From NCBI RefSeq assembly GCF_013464915.1, contig NZ_RAVT01000022.1, positions 24,480 to 80,042 of the forward strand: a DNA stretch of 55,563 nt. The letters run 5' to 3'. Both the position numbers and the translations under genes were made by a program. This DNA is from Stenotrophomonas maltophilia. Its GTDB lineage: Bacteria; Pseudomonadota; Gammaproteobacteria; Xanthomonadales; Xanthomonadaceae. How positions within the stretch are numbered: position 1 is the first letter of the stretch; each line of letters begins with the position of its first letter. The notes below the pieces were generated by a model that worked only from the letters and a program-made list of their open reading frames with translations, was not told where the DNA came from and did no database searches. Shown here in pieces: positions 16,458-25,724 of the stretch.

Positions 16458-17873
16458 TCAGACGATGGCGCTGTGCCGGGCCTCGGGGGCTTCAGACAGG
16501 ATCTCGTTCAGCTTGGCCAGCGCCCCGGCCAGCGCGCCCTGGTCGACTGCGCCGCCCAGCGACAGGCGGATCGCGTTGCCCGGTGGCGGCTCCTCCACGC
16601 TGAAGGCGTCGGAGCTGGCGATGCCCAGCCCCTGCTCCTGGGCGGCCTGGATCAGCCGGTACTGGTCCAGCCGTGGCGGCAGCGGCAGCCACACGTGCAG
16701 GCCGGCCGGATGCGCCTGGGCACGGGCCGGCAGGTAGCGGGCAGCAATGGCCTGGCGCTCGCGCAGCTCCTGCTGGAAGCGCTGCACCATGTCCCGGGCC
16801 TGGCCACTGCGGATCCACTGCGAGGCCACCGCCACCATCGACTGGGTCGGCATCAGCGCGATCGCACGCAGGGCGTCCAGCACCGGTTCCATCGGCTCGC
16901 CGGCCGGCACCACCAGGTAGGCGGTGCGCAGGCCCGGGGCCAGGCACTTGGACAGGGTGGAGATGTAGTAGACCGGGCAGCCGGCGTCGCGATGGGCGGC
17001 CAGCGGCGGCGCGGCGTCACCGGCCAGCAACCAGTAGGGATCGTCTTCGATCACGGTCAGATCGTGGCGCTTGGCGACGTCCAGCAGAGCCTGCCGGCGT
17101 TGCGCCGACATCGTTGCCGTGGTCGGGTTCTGGATGGTCGGCACCAGGTACAGCAGGCGCGGGCGCCGCAGCTGGCAGGCCTCTTCCAAGGCATCGGGCA
17201 GCATGCCTTCGGCGTCCATCGCCACCGGCACCACGCCCCGCTGCAGCACGCGCGCGGCGGCCAGCAGGCCCGGGTAGGTCAGCTGTTCGGCGGCAATCAG
17301 CTCGCCCGGCTGGGTGCGGGCCAGGATCAGCGCACACAGCGCGGTCTGCGCGCCGGGGCAGATCACCACCTGGTCGGCACCCACCGTGCCCAGCATCGGC
17401 GCCAGCCACTGCACCGCGGCGGCGCGATCCTCGCGGGTGCCGGCGCCGACGTGGTAGCTCATCAGTTCACCCTGGCCCAGCTGCTGCCCTACGTGCTGGA
17501 AGCCGGCTTCCATGCCCTGCGCGAACGGCGCGCTGCCCAGCAGCGGCGGGATGTTCATGCTCAGGTCCACCGAGGTGCTGCGGTTGCCGGCCGACAGCGC
17601 GATGAAGGTGCCACCGGCGCCCTGCGCATCAAGCAGGCCGGCCTGGCGCAGCTCGGCGAAGGCGCGGGTGACCGTGGTCAGGTCCACGCCCACCTGTTGG
17701 GCCAGGTCGCGTTGTGGCGGCAGGCGGTCGCCCGGGCGCAGCACGCCGTCATCCACCGCTTCGCGCACCTGCTGGGCAATCTGCAGGTACAGCGGGCCGG
17801 CGCCCTCGCGGAACGGGCGAACCCAGGTGCGATTGGGGTGTTTCAGGCGGCGGCCGGCGGCAGGTGGCGTCAT
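16458..17873 (-). CDS. MocR-type transcriptional regulator (GntR-HTH plus aminotransferase domain)
   Basis: The 471 residues are of normal MocR length. The N-terminal winged helix (about 25-95) reads VLRPGDRLPPQRDLAQQVGVDLTTVTRAFAELRQAGLL. The fold-I aminotransferase-like domain (about 120-460) includes LVPTIQNPTTATM, VIEDDPYWLL and the PLP Lys in YYISTLSKCLAPGLRTAYLV. Such proteins sense PLP or an amino-acid-type ligand. It is about 40% identical by eye to the other MocR here. An operator-like site sits directly upstream of its start, with a sister site between its end and the next same-strand gene, suggesting autoregulation plus control of that operon. Confidence 0.85.
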   Translation of the reverse strand: MTPPAAGRRLKHPNRTWVRPFREGAGPLYLQIAQQVREAVDDGVLRPGDRLPPQRDLAQQVGVDLTTVTRAFAELRQAGLLDAQGAGGTFIALSAGNRSTSVDLSMNIPPLLGSAPFAQGMEAGFQHVGQQLGQGELMSYHVGAGTREDRAAAVQWLAPMLGTVGADQVVICPGAQTALCALILARTQPGELIAAEQLTYPGLLAAARVLQRGVVPVAMDAEGMLPDALEEACQLRRPRLLYLVPTIQNPTTATMSAQRRQALLDVAKRHDLTVIEDDPYWLLAGDAAPPLAAHRDAGCPVYYISTLSKCLAPGLRTAYLVVPAGEPMEPVLDALRAIALMPTQSMVAVASQWIRSGQARDMVQRFQQELRERQAIAARYLPARAQAHPAGLHVWLPLPPRLDQYRLIQAAQEQGLGIASSDAFSVEEPPPGNAIRLSLGGAVDQGALAGALAKLNEILSEAPEARHSAIV

Positions 17874-17886
17874 CGGTCAGTTTTTT

Positions 17887-17933
17887 CCATACGTGCAGAT
17901 GCACAAGTCCATACAATGATGTATCTTGTATGG
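17887..17933. promoter_or_regulatory. MocR-type operator, copy 2, between the MocR gene and cyoA
   Basis: CCATACG (17887-17893) and CCATACAA (17909-17916) are direct half-sites 22 bp apart. After 8 bases comes the inverted CTTGTATGG (17925-17933). Copy 1 has the same core. The site starts 14 bases before the MocR start codon and about 125 bases before cyoA, so it could act on either divergent gene. MocR autoregulation is the simpler reading. Confidence 0.6.
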
Positions 17934-18056
17934 GCTTGATTGGAGTGGATCGCCCGCTTGTAGGCGACCTCGTACCCACAGTGTAGCCGCTCCACGCCCG
18001 GGCGCTGCGCGCAGGCGAGCCGGTCAAGCGCGCTTCTTCAACAGGGTTGACCTCCA

Positions 18057-18962
18057 ATGAATATCTGCTGGAACCGCATCCGCCTGGCGCTGGTCGCCCT
18101 GGCCTGCGTCGGCCTGTCGGGCTGTGACTGGGTGCTGCTGGATTCGAAGGGCATGGTCGGGCTCGCCCAGCGCGACCTGATCCTGATCTGCATCGGCCTG
18201 ATGCTGATCGTGGTGATACCGGCCATCGTGCTGACCTTCGTGTTCGCCTGGCGCTACCGCGCCGGCAACACCAAAGCGAAATACACGCCGGACTGGTCGC
18301 ACTCCACCAAGGTGGAGATTGTGGTCTGGGGTGTGCCGCTGATCATCATCGCGGTGCTGGCGGTGATCGTGTGGAAGTCGACCCACGAACTCGACCCGTA
18401 CAAGCCGCTGGACGTGGCCGGAGAGCCGCTGCACGTGGACGTGATCGCCACCGACTGGAAATGGGTGTTCGTCTACCCGGACCTGGGCATCGCCACGGTC
18501 AACCAGCTCAACTTCCCGGCCAACCGCCCGCTGGCGTTCAACATCACCTCCAACTCGACGATGAACACCTTCTTCATCCCGCAGCTGGGTGGGCAGATCT
18601 ACGCGATGGCCGGCATGCGCACGCAGCTGCACCTGATCGCCAACGAGCCCGGCCAGTTCCGCGGCATGTCCGGCAACTACAGCGGGCATGGCTTCTCGAA
18701 CATGAAGTTCATCGCAACCGCCAGCAGCAACGAAGACTTCGAGCGCTGGGTGGCCGAGGTGCGCAGCGCGCCCGAAGCACTCAGCTTCACGCAGTTCAAG
18801 GCGCTGGCCGCGCCGTCGAAGAACGCACCGGTGCAGCACTTCTCCAGTGTTGAACCGCTGCTGTTCAAGAAGGTCATCGACCAGTTCATCGGCGTGGGTG
18901 AAAACACCGCCGCCGCCACCCCGGCGGGCGCTGCCGGTGGTGCCCAGGTTTCCCAGGAGTAA
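18057..18962 (+). CDS. cyoA: Cytochrome bo3 ubiquinol oxidase subunit II
   Basis: The 301-residue lipoprotein has a lipobox (LSGC), two transmembrane helices (about 40-65 and 85-108) and a periplasmic cupredoxin-like domain. That domain contains [19 protein letters not shown] and [19 protein letters not shown]. It lacks the CuA-binding Cys pair, as quinol oxidases do. A C-terminal COX-aromatic-rich region (about 230-280) precedes a low-complexity Ala/Gly end. It is the first gene of cyoABCD, with 5 bases to cyoB. The divergent upstream gene is a MocR regulator, with an operator-like site between them. Confidence 0.95.
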   Translation: MNICWNRIRLALVALACVGLSGCDWVLLDSKGMVGLAQRDLILICIGLMLIVVIPAIVLTFVFAWRYRAGNTKAKYTPDWSHSTKVEIVVWGVPLIIIAVLAVIVWKSTHELDPYKPLDVAGEPLHVDVIATDWKWVFVYPDLGIATVNQLNFPANRPLAFNITSNSTMNTFFIPQLGGQIYAMAGMRTQLHLIANEPGQFRGMSGNYSGHGFSNMKFIATASSNEDFERWVAEVRSAPEALSFTQFKALAAPSKNAPVQHFSSVEPLLFKKVIDQFIGVGENTAAATPAGAAGGAQVSQE

Positions 18963-18967
18963 CGAAC

Positions 18968-20944
18968 ATGTTGGGTAAATTGACGTGGGAGGCCGTGCCG
19001 CTGCACGAGCCGATCGTCGTGGTCACATTGGCGGCCATGGTGCTGGGTGGCCTCGCGCTGCTCGGCGCGGTGACGTACTTCAAGCTGTGGGGCCCGTTGT
19101 GGCGCGACTGGTTCACCACCGTGGACCACAAGAAGATCGGCATCATGTACGTGGTGGTGGCGCTGGTCATGCTGGTGCGTGGCTTCGCCGATGCGCTGAT
19201 GATGCGCGCGCAGCTGGCCGCGGCTGGCCCGGGCAGTGACGGCTTCCTGCCACCGGAGCACTACGACCAGATCTTCACCGCGCATGGCGTGATCATGATC
19301 TTCTTCGTGGCCACCCCGTTCGTGGTCGGCCTGATGAACATCATCGTGCCGCTGCAGATCGGCGCGCGCGACATGGCGTTCCCGTTCCTCAACGCCTTCA
19401 GCTTCTGGATCTTCGTGGTCGGCGCCGCGCTGATGATGATCTCGCTGGGTGTCGGCGAATTCGCCATGACCGGCTGGGTGGCCTATCCGCCGCTGTCGGG
19501 CATCGAGTTCAGTCCAGGGGTCGGTGTCGATTACTACATCTGGGCGTTGCAGGCTTCGGGCATCGGCACATTGCTGACCGGCGTCAACCTGTTCATCACC
19601 ATCCTGCGCATGCGTGCGCCGGGCATGACCCTGATGAAGATGCCGGTGTTCACCTGGACCGTGCTGGTCACCAGCGTGATCATCATCGCCGCCTTCCCGA
19701 TCCTGACCGTGGCACTGGGTGCGCTCACCCTGGACCGCTACCTGGACTTCAACTTCTACACCAACACGTTGGGTGGCAACCCGATGATGTACGTGAACCT
19801 GGTGTGGGCCTGGGGCCATCCGGAGGTGTACATCCTGGTGCTGCCGGCGTTCGGCATCTTCTCTGAAGTGACCGCCACGTTCGCGCGCAAGAAGCTGTTC
19901 GGCTACAAGTCGATGGTGGGCGCTACGCTGGCGATCGGCATCCTGTCGTTCATCGTCTGGCTGCACCACTTCTTCACCATGGGCTCCGGTGCCAGCGTCA
20001 ATGCCTTCTTCGGCATCATGACGATGATCATCGCCATCCCCACCGGCGTGAAGATCTTCACCTGGCTGTTCACCATGTACGGCGGCCGCGTCGAGTTCAG
20101 CGTGCCGATGCTGTGGACCATCGCCTTCCTGGTCACCTTCACCATCGGTGGCATGACCGGCGTGCTGCTGGCCATCCCGGGCGCGGACTTCCTGCTGCAC
20201 AACAGCCTGTTCCTGGTCGCGCACTTCCACAACACCATCATCGGCGGCGCGCTGTTCGGCTATCTGGCCGGCTTCGCCTACTGGTTCCCGAAGGTGTTCG
20301 GCTTCACCCTCAACGAGCGCCTGGGCAAGTGGTCGTTCGCCTGCTGGGTGATCGGCTTCTACCTGGCCTTCATGCCGCTGTACATGCTCGGCTTCATGGG
20401 CATGACCCGCCGCATGAACCAGTACGACAACCCGGCATGGACGCCGTACCTGATCGCCGCCTTCATCGGCGCGCTGTTCGTGTTCGCGGGCATCATCCTG
20501 ATGCTGGTGCAGATCTACGTGAGCGTGCGCGACCGCAAGCGCAACCTGGACCTGACCGGCGACCCGTGGAACGCACGCACGCTGGAATGGGCCACGCCGT
20601 CGCCGCCGCCGTTCTACAACTTCGCCGTGGTGCCCAAGGCCGATGAGCTGGATGCCTTCCATGAAGCGAAGAAGCGCGGCCTGCCGCCGCCGCCGAAGAA
20701 GTACGCACCGATCCACATGCCGAAGAACACCGGCGTGCCGCTGATCCTCAACATCTGGATCCTGGTGCTGTGCTTCGCCCTGGTCTGGCACATCTGGTGG
20801 ATGGCCGCGGCCAGCTTCATCGCGATGATCGTGACCCTGATCGTGCGGTCCTATGACGAGGACGTGGACTACTACGTCAGTTCCGAAGAGGTGGCGCGCA
20901 CCGAAGCGGCCAGCCTTGCCAAGCTGAAGGAGGTACGCGCATGA
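18968..20944 (+). CDS. cyoB: Cytochrome bo3 ubiquinol oxidase subunit I
   Basis: This 658-residue heme-copper oxidase core subunit has about 15 transmembrane helices. Ligand motifs are visible: [16 protein letters not shown] for the low-spin heme His, [17 protein letters not shown] for the His-Tyr cross-link at Cu[12 protein letters not shown] for the two CuB histidines, and [14 protein letters not shown] for the heme ligands in helix X. The tail [13 protein letters not shown] is typical of CyoB. It couples ubiquinol oxidation to oxygen reduction and proton pumping. A CAGGAG site precedes the ATG. It overlaps cyoC by 4 bases. Confidence 0.96.
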   Translation: MLGKLTWEAVPLHEPIVVVTLAAMVLGGLALLGAVTYFKLWGPLWRDWFTTVDHKKIGIMYVVVALVMLVRGFADALMMRAQLAAAGPGSDGFLPPEHYDQIFTAHGVIMIFFVATPFVVGLMNIIVPLQIGARDMAFPFLNAFSFWIFVVGAALMMISLGVGEFAMTGWVAYPPLSGIEFSPGVGVDYYIWALQASGIGTLLTGVNLFITILRMRAPGMTLMKMPVFTWTVLVTSVIIIAAFPILTVALGALTLDRYLDFNFYTNTLGGNPMMYVNLVWAWGHPEVYILVLPAFGIFSEVTATFARKKLFGYKSMVGATLAIGILSFIVWLHHFFTMGSGASVNAFFGIMTMIIAIPTGVKIFTWLFTMYGGRVEFSVPMLWTIAFLVTFTIGGMTGVLLAIPGADFLLHNSLFLVAHFHNTIIGGALFGYLAGFAYWFPKVFGFTLNERLGKWSFACWVIGFYLAFMPLYMLGFMGMTRRMNQYDNPAWTPYLIAAFIGALFVFAGIILMLVQIYVSVRDRKRNLDLTGDPWNARTLEWATPSPPPFYNFAVVPKADELDAFHEAKKRGLPPPPKKYAPIHMPKNTGVPLILNIWILVLCFALVWHIWWMAAASFIAMIVTLIVRSYDEDVDYYVSSEEVARTEAASLAKLKEVRA

Positions 20945-21576
20945 ACCTGTTGACCCGCCCGGAGCTGGCCAGCGATACGCAGGCGCACCAGGACCACCAC
21001 GATCACGACCATGGCCACGAGCAGGGCGGCATGAAGGTGTTCGGCATGTGGGTCTACCTCATGTCCGACCTGGTGCTGTTCGGTTCGCTGTTCGCCTCGT
21101 ATGCGGTGCTCAGCACCGCATACGCCGGCGGCCCCACCGGCAAGGACCTGTTCTCGCTGCCGTTCGTGATGGCCGAGACCTTCCTGCTGCTGGTGTCCAG
21201 CATCACCTACGGCCAGGCCGTGCTGGCGATGCATCGCCACGATGCCTCGGCAGTGCTGCGCTGGCTGGGCGTGACCTTCGTGCTCGGTGCTTCGTTCATC
21301 GGCATGGAGATCTACGAGTTCTCGCACCTGATCCACGAAGGCGCCGGCCCGAGCACCAGTGCCTACCTGTCGGCGTTCTTCGCCCTGGTTGCCACCCACG
21401 GCCTGCACGTGGCCAGCGGCCTGATCTGGATGGCCGTGGTCATGCACCAAGTCTACAGCCGTGGCCTGACCCCGACCAACATCACCCGGGTGTCGTGCCT
21501 GAGCCTGTTCTGGCACTTCCTGGACCTGGTGTGGATCTGCGTCTTCACCTTCGTCTACCTGATCGGAGCCTTCTGA
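20941..21576 (+). CDS. cyoC: Cytochrome bo3 ubiquinol oxidase subunit III
   Basis: This 211-residue integral membrane protein has a His/Asp-rich N-terminal stretch ([12 protein letters not shown], about 17-28) and five predicted helices. Family features include [32 protein letters not shown] and [14 protein letters not shown]. The His cluster at the start is longer than usual and could bind metal. It overlaps cyoB by ATGA and is one base from cyoD, so the four subunits are tightly coupled. Confidence 0.95.
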   Translation: MNLLTRPELASDTQAHQDHHDHDHGHEQGGMKVFGMWVYLMSDLVLFGSLFASYAVLSTAYAGGPTGKDLFSLPFVMAETFLLLVSSITYGQAVLAMHRHDASAVLRWLGVTFVLGASFIGMEIYEFSHLIHEGAGPSTSAYLSAFFALVATHGLHVASGLIWMAVVMHQVYSRGLTPTNITRVSCLSLFWHFLDLVWICVFTFVYLIGAF

Positions 21577-21577
21577 C

Positions 21578-21910
21578 ATGGCCCACGTCGAAACCTCGCG
21601 CGCCGGCAATGCGCACGGCTCCACCAAGTCCTACCTGATCGGCTTCGTGCTGTGCGCGCTGCTGACCGTGGTGCCGTTCGCGCTGGTGATGAACCCGGTG
21701 CTGTCACGGCCGCTCACGCTGTTCCTGCTGGTCGGCTTCGCGGTGGCGCAGATCCTGGTGCAGCTGGTCTATTTCCTGCACATGGACCGCAAGTCCGAGG
21801 GTGGCTGGAACCTGGCCAGCTTCGTGTTCACCCTGGTGATCCTGTTCATCATCGTCGCGCTGTCGGTGTGGATCATCTGGAGCATGCACTACCACATGAT
21901 GATCAACTGA
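21578..21910 (+). CDS. cyoD: Cytochrome bo3 ubiquinol oxidase subunit IV
   Basis: The 110-residue protein has three helices, with the family motif VQLVYFLHMDRKSEGGWNL and an ending WIIWSMHYHMM. It helps assemble and stabilise the bo3 complex. The gene ends the oxidase operon proper; a strong hairpin follows at 21917-21952. No cyoE (heme O synthase) is present in the window, so heme O supply must be encoded elsewhere. Confidence 0.95.
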   Translation: MAHVETSRAGNAHGSTKSYLIGFVLCALLTVVPFALVMNPVLSRPLTLFLLVGFAVAQILVQLVYFLHMDRKSEGGWNLASFVFTLVILFIIVALSVWIIWSMHYHMMIN

Positions 21911-21916
21911 CCGTGG

Positions 21917-21952
21917 CCGGGGTGATCGGCATGGACCGCACGATCACCCCGG
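21917..21952. terminator. Strong hairpin after cyoD
   Basis: A perfect 12-bp stem CCGGGGTGATCG / CGATCACCCCGG with a 12-base loop sits 7 bases after the cyoD stop. No T-run follows, so it may attenuate transcription into the SCO gene or stabilise the cyo mRNA rather than end it fully. Confidence 0.6.
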
Positions 21953-22024
21953 CACCTCCGTCCTCTTTCCCCCCAAGGGCAGGCCCGACCGAGACCCCGC
22001 CCGCACCTGCGTTGGTGGTACCCC

Positions 22025-22726
22025 GTGAAGCGTCCTGCTGCTGTTGTTCGTTCGTTGTTCTCTCCCCGTTTCCGCCTGCCGCTGCTGGCAGGCCTGGCCA
22101 TCGGCCTGCTGGCCGCCTGCAGCGCGCAGTCGCGCATGGACTTCTATTCCAGGGACATCGCCTGCGAAGAGCTCGGCCAGCACTGGTCGATGCCTGACAG
22201 CCACGGCACCGTGCGTGGCCCGAAGGACCTGCAGGGGCAGGTGACTTACCTGTTCTTCGGCTTCACCAGCTGCCCGGACGTGTGCCCGACCACGATGGTC
22301 GAGCTGAGCCAGGTGAAGCACCTGATGGGCAAGGATGCCGATCAGCTGCAGGTGGTGTTCGTCAGCGTCGATCCGGCCCGCGACACGCCGGAGGTGGCGC
22401 GCACCTATGTGGAAGCGTTCGACCCCAAGGCCATCGCGCTGGTTGGCAACGAAGCACAACTGGCTGCGATGGCCAGTGACTTCAAGGCGTTCTACGAGAA
22501 AGAGCCCGGCCAGGTACCGGACACCTACACCATGAGCCACATTGCCGGTGGCTACGTGTTCGACCGCCAAGGCCGCCTGCGCCTGTTCGCGCCCTACGGC
22601 ATGCCGGTGGACAAGCTGTTCTCCGACGTGCAGCGCCTGCTGCTCGAGCCCGGCCACCCGGCCGCCGGCAATGGTCCACTGGCCAGCTGCAGCCCAAGGC
22701 ACAGCGACACACTCGCCGCGCGCTGA
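22025..22726 (+). CDS. SCO1/SenC/PrrC-type copper chaperone
   Basis: The 233-residue product starts at a GTG, with a lipoprotein-like signal (LLAGLAIGLLAACSAQ, lipobox LAAC). The thioredoxin-like SCO domain carries the copper-binding CxxxC in GFTSCPDVCPTTMVEL and the later His in YTMSHIAGGYVFD. LQVVFVSVDPARDTPEVARTY is a family signature. SCO proteins deliver copper to oxidase CuA sites, yet bo3 lacks CuA; here it may serve CuB or thiol redox. It lies 114 bases after cyoD in the same direction, with a hairpin between. The C-terminal 25 residues are unusual Pro/Ser-rich sequence. Confidence 0.88.
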   Translation: MKRPAAVVRSLFSPRFRLPLLAGLAIGLLAACSAQSRMDFYSRDIACEELGQHWSMPDSHGTVRGPKDLQGQVTYLFFGFTSCPDVCPTTMVELSQVKHLMGKDADQLQVVFVSVDPARDTPEVARTYVEAFDPKAIALVGNEAQLAAMASDFKAFYEKEPGQVPDTYTMSHIAGGYVFDRQGRLRLFAPYGMPVDKLFSDVQRLLLEPGHPAAGNGPLASCSPRHSDTLAAR

Positions 22727-22729
22727 CGG

Positions 22730-22848
22730 TGGTGGGTGCCGACCACTGCTCCTGGTGGGTGCCAACCTTGGTTGGCACACCTGTAGAGCCGAGCCCATGC
22801 TCGGCTCCGTGCCTAACGCACAGCAGCCGAGCATAGGCTCGGCTCTAC
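22730..22848. repeat. GTAG-type hairpin pair
   Basis: The block 22783-22848 is a SMAG pair: GTAGAGCCGAGC...GCTCGGCT, a spacer of about 20 bases, then the inverse AGCCGAGC...GCTCGGCTCTAC. Before it, GTGCCAACC / GGTTGGCAC forms a hairpin near 22760-22778. Together they fill the gap between the convergent SCO and prodomain-like genes. Confidence 0.8.
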
Positions 22849-22917
22849 ATGCTTGCCGCCCGGTAGCGGCAGATTCGATCCGGTGGGTGCCGACCGTTGG
22901 TCGCCCACCACTTCAAT

Positions 22918-22952
22918 CCCCCGGCCGGCCAGGAGAGCCAACCGGCCGGGGG
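22918..22952. terminator. GC-rich hairpin after the prodomain-like gene
   Basis: An 11-bp stem CCCCCGGCCGG / CCGGCCGGGGG with a 13-base loop lies 15 bases beyond the stop of the minus-strand gene at 22967. It probably ends the subtilase operon. A second GTGGGTGCC...-type hairpin lies at 22882-22909. There is no clear T-run. Confidence 0.55.
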
Positions 22953-22966
22953 CACCACTCAACGCC

Positions 22967-23560
22967 TTACTTCGTTTCTTCCCACTGCACCACGTCCGGT
23001 TCGGCCGCCTTGATGCCGGCGGTCGACAGAAGCTTGGTGGTCGCATCCAGCGCCGCGTTCACCGAGGGGTACTCCACAATCGCGCGGCCCGACGCCTTGG
23101 ACACCTTCACCACGGTGCCGCCGGTGGCGGTGGCTGCACGCTGGGCCGAGGCCGCATCGGTGAAGAACACCTTGACCCGCGAGGTCGCCACTACCGGTGC
23201 GCCATCGTTGGAGACGGCGGCGGCGAACTTGCTGGCTCCGGCATCCAGGCGTGCGGCCGCGCCCGACGCGGCATCGGTAGAGCGCTTGCTGCGGGTACCC
23301 GCTGCAGGTGCGCTGGCAGTGCTGCCCTGGGTGATCTTGAACTGACCCCCGCTGGCCTGCTGCACGGTCGCCGAAGGCGCCAGCTGGAAGCGGGAGCCGC
23401 CCACATCGAACGAACGGCCGGTGGCTGCCGCTTTCAGCGCCTGTGCATCCACGGTCGAAAGGGTCTTGTCTGGCGGCGTCTGGCCCGAACTCTGGGCCCA
23501 GGTGGTGGTGGTCATCGCCGCGAGGGCGAGGGTGCTCAACAGAATGGTCGTCTTCATCAT
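22967..23560 (-). CDS. Secreted prodomain/I9-like protein encoded next to the subtilase
   Basis: The 197-residue product has a signal peptide (...LALAAMTTTTWAQ), an Ala/Thr/Ser-rich middle, and a compact C-terminal domain (about 125-195). In that domain VKVFFTDAASAQRAA..GGTVVKVS....AIVEYPSVNAALDATTKLL..AGIKAAEPDVV follows the beta-alpha-beta-beta-alpha-beta order and the ending pattern (V..VEpD) of subtilisin prodomains and I9 inhibitors. It overlaps the subtilase stop by one base. The neighbouring enzyme has no prodomain of its own, so I infer a separate folding chaperone or inhibitor. The similarity is by eye and weak at residue level. Confidence 0.6.
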   Translation of the reverse strand: MMKTTILLSTLALAAMTTTTWAQSSGQTPPDKTLSTVDAQALKAAATGRSFDVGGSRFQLAPSATVQQASGGQFKITQGSTASAPAAGTRSKRSTDAASGAAARLDAGASKFAAAVSNDGAPVVATSRVKVFFTDAASAQRAATATGGTVVKVSKASGRAIVEYPSVNAALDATTKLLSTAGIKAAEPDVVQWEETK

Positions 23561-25326
23561 CAGTGCCCCAGAACGCGGATCTTGAAGAATTCGAGGTTGC
23601 CACGCGATGCAGCGTTCGCGGCCTGCCCCAGGTCGGTCACTTCCAGTGTCCAGGTGCCGCTGGCGTTTTCATCCAGGAAGGCATTGCTGGACAGCAGGTC
23701 CCAGCTGGTGAAGTTGCGCTGCACGCCACCGGTACCCGAGCCGATCGCGGTGAACGCCGGCTGCACTACGCTGCGGGTGCCACTGGGCGAGATCAGCACG
23801 AACTGCAGCTGGCGGGTGTTGGTGTGGTTGACGCGGAAGCCCAGCTGCACGCTTTCGATGTTGCGCGCGCCGTTCGCCAGCTGGAAGGTGAGGCGTGCGG
23901 CGGCCGCCGAGGTATTGCCGATGGCCACGGTGCGCGTCGTATTGCGCCAGCCGCTGTCTACCAGCGCACCCAGCGACTGGAAGTTCTCCGCCACCTGCAC
24001 TGCACGCGCGGCATTGACCACGCCGAAGCCGTACCAGTTGCTGTAGGCGCGGCCGGCGGCGTTCACTGTCCACCCGGGCACCAGCACGCGGCCGTCGGAA
24101 TGGGTCACTGCCGCCTGGTTCGGGTCGTTGCGGGTGGCCGTGGTGGCCAGGATGTACTTCACATCGCGGTAGGACAGGTTCGGGTTGGTTTCCAGCACCA
24201 GTGCCGCGACACCCGACACCATCGGCGTGGCGGCCGAGGTGCCGTTCATCTTGCCGGTGTAGTTGCAGGTGCTGTCGATGGCCGACTGGTCGCCGTCCAA
24301 CGTGTTCCGCAGGCTGCTGTTCTTGTTGCTGCCTTGAGCGCAGCCGGTGACGTCGGTGGTGAGGATGGCGGGATCGTAGCGGATCGCCAGCTGCCCCGGC
24401 ACCACCTGCCGCTGCCAGCCGTTCTCACCGCCGAAGCCGGACACCCACAATGCCGAGCCGGTGGACGAGTACGAGGAGCGGACACCGTCGGCACGCACCG
24501 CAGCCACGGTGATCACGTTGAACAGGTTGTTGCGTGGATCGCGGCCAGCCGGAACACAGCCGGTCCTGCGGTTCTTGGTGTCGTTGGTGCAGACGTCCTG
24601 GAACTGGTTGATCGCAGCATTGTCGAAGTTGTTGCCCGCTGCCTTCACATAGATGCCGCCGCGGCCACCGCGGGTGCCTGACAAGGCCTGCTCGTAGGCG
24701 GTGATGTCATTCTGGCTGTATGCGAACGGCAGGTTTGGATTGCCAGGGCCTGCGCCCCAGCTGTTGTTGAAGACCTGTACATCCGCCGATTCGGCACCGT
24801 CCCACCAGGCATACTCGATGTTGCTCTGCTGGTTGCCCTGGGCAGCCCTCGAAATCGGGTTGAACCCTTTCAGTGTCGCTGCCGGAGCCACGCCGCGCAC
24901 GCCGAGATTGTTGGCCCCGACCGCGCCGGCGATGCCGCCGACCATGGTGCCGTGGTTGTCGACGTCGGGATCAGGCGGCGTCGGATTGTTGGAGCCGTTG
25001 GCGAAGTTCTTGCCTGCGACTGCCGCGATGTTGGCAGCCAGGTCCGGGTGTGCGATCTGCAGGCCATCATCGACGATGGCGATGGTGACGCCCTGGCCGC
25101 GGATGCCGTTGCGGAACAGCCCGTCCACGTTCAGATCGTTGCCGGCCACAGGCCGGGTATCGCCCAGCACGGCTTGTCCGGTGTTGAGCAGGTGCCACTG
25201 GCGACCGGCCAGCGGGTCAGCCTGCTGGGCCTGGGCGGTGACGGCCAGGCTGCCCAGCACCAGGGCAGTGGCAAGGGCCAGGCGCGCGGAGCGCGGTGGC
25301 GCGGAGCGTTGCGTGTGTCGCTTCAT
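23560..25326 (-). CDS. Secreted S8 subtilase, kexin/proprotein-convertase type with P domain
   Basis: The 588-residue product has a signal peptide ending AVTAQAQ, and the catalytic domain follows at once with DPLAGRQWHLLNTGQ, as in kexin catalytic domains. The triad is Asp86 (IAIVDDG), His125 (DNHGTMVGG) and Ser364 (MNGTSAATPMVSG), with the oxyanion Asn in FNNSWG or AAGNN. A P/homo-B domain (about 465-588) has jelly-roll features such as LQFVLISPSGTRSVV and GTWTLEVTDLGQ. No room is left for a prodomain of about 80 residues. Four cysteines (around 246, 257, 329 and 354) may form disulphides. An AAGGAT site supports 25326. Confidence 0.88.
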   Translation of the reverse strand: MKRHTQRSAPPRSARLALATALVLGSLAVTAQAQQADPLAGRQWHLLNTGQAVLGDTRPVAGNDLNVDGLFRNGIRGQGVTIAIVDDGLQIAHPDLAANIAAVAGKNFANGSNNPTPPDPDVDNHGTMVGGIAGAVGANNLGVRGVAPAATLKGFNPISRAAQGNQQSNIEYAWWDGAESADVQVFNNSWGAGPGNPNLPFAYSQNDITAYEQALSGTRGGRGGIYVKAAGNNFDNAAINQFQDVCTNDTKNRRTGCVPAGRDPRNNLFNVITVAAVRADGVRSSYSSTGSALWVSGFGGENGWQRQVVPGQLAIRYDPAILTTDVTGCAQGSNKNSSLRNTLDGDQSAIDSTCNYTGKMNGTSAATPMVSGVAALVLETNPNLSYRDVKYILATTATRNDPNQAAVTHSDGRVLVPGWTVNAAGRAYSNWYGFGVVNAARAVQVAENFQSLGALVDSGWRNTTRTVAIGNTSAAAARLTFQLANGARNIESVQLGFRVNHTNTRQLQFVLISPSGTRSVVQPAFTAIGSGTGGVQRNFTSWDLLSSNAFLDENASGTWTLEVTDLGQAANAASRGNLEFFKIRVLGH

Positions 25327-25538
25327 ACACGAATCCTTCTGTTGTGAATCGGCATGGCAGGACGGCGGGGCGGAACTGCCCCATCGCAACGAGCCAAACG
25401 CGACACAACGAAGAACCCCCTACCTCTTCACACAAGCAATCTGCAGATGTGCCAATTGCGTCACAAACACTTATGCCGCGGGGTAATTACGACAGCGGTG
25501 CCCTGCATCTGGTGGATGTCGATCTTGGCTGGCCCCGC

Positions 25539-25651
25539 ATCCACGCATGGCGTGGATCTACTGGCGCGATGTAATGACGTATGCAGTGACCTTCATCTGG
25601 TAGATGCCAACCCTGGTTGGCATGCGTATCCACGCATGGGGTGGATCTGCC
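25539..25651. repeat. Cluster of GTAG/CTAC hairpins upstream of the DUF2231 gene
   Basis: ATCCACGC / GCGTGGAT ending in CTAC lies at 25539-25561. GTAGATGCCAACC / GGTTGGCAT is at 25600-25623, and a second ATCCACGC hairpin follows to 25651. These fill most of the gene-free stretch 25327-25724. The remainder, next to the subtilase start, holds that gene's promoter region with no clear box. Confidence 0.7.
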
Positions 25652-25724
25652 AGGCGTCATCGCGTTCCCTCACATCCCGCTGTGCTACTACAGCCCGTGC
25701 ACCCTTCCGCATCGGAGCACGATG

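Noticed and set aside
18677-20791. A 704-residue minus-strand frame over cyoAB
   Set aside because: Antisense shadow of the oxidase genes, extremely rich in His, Gln, Asp and Arg, with no domain.
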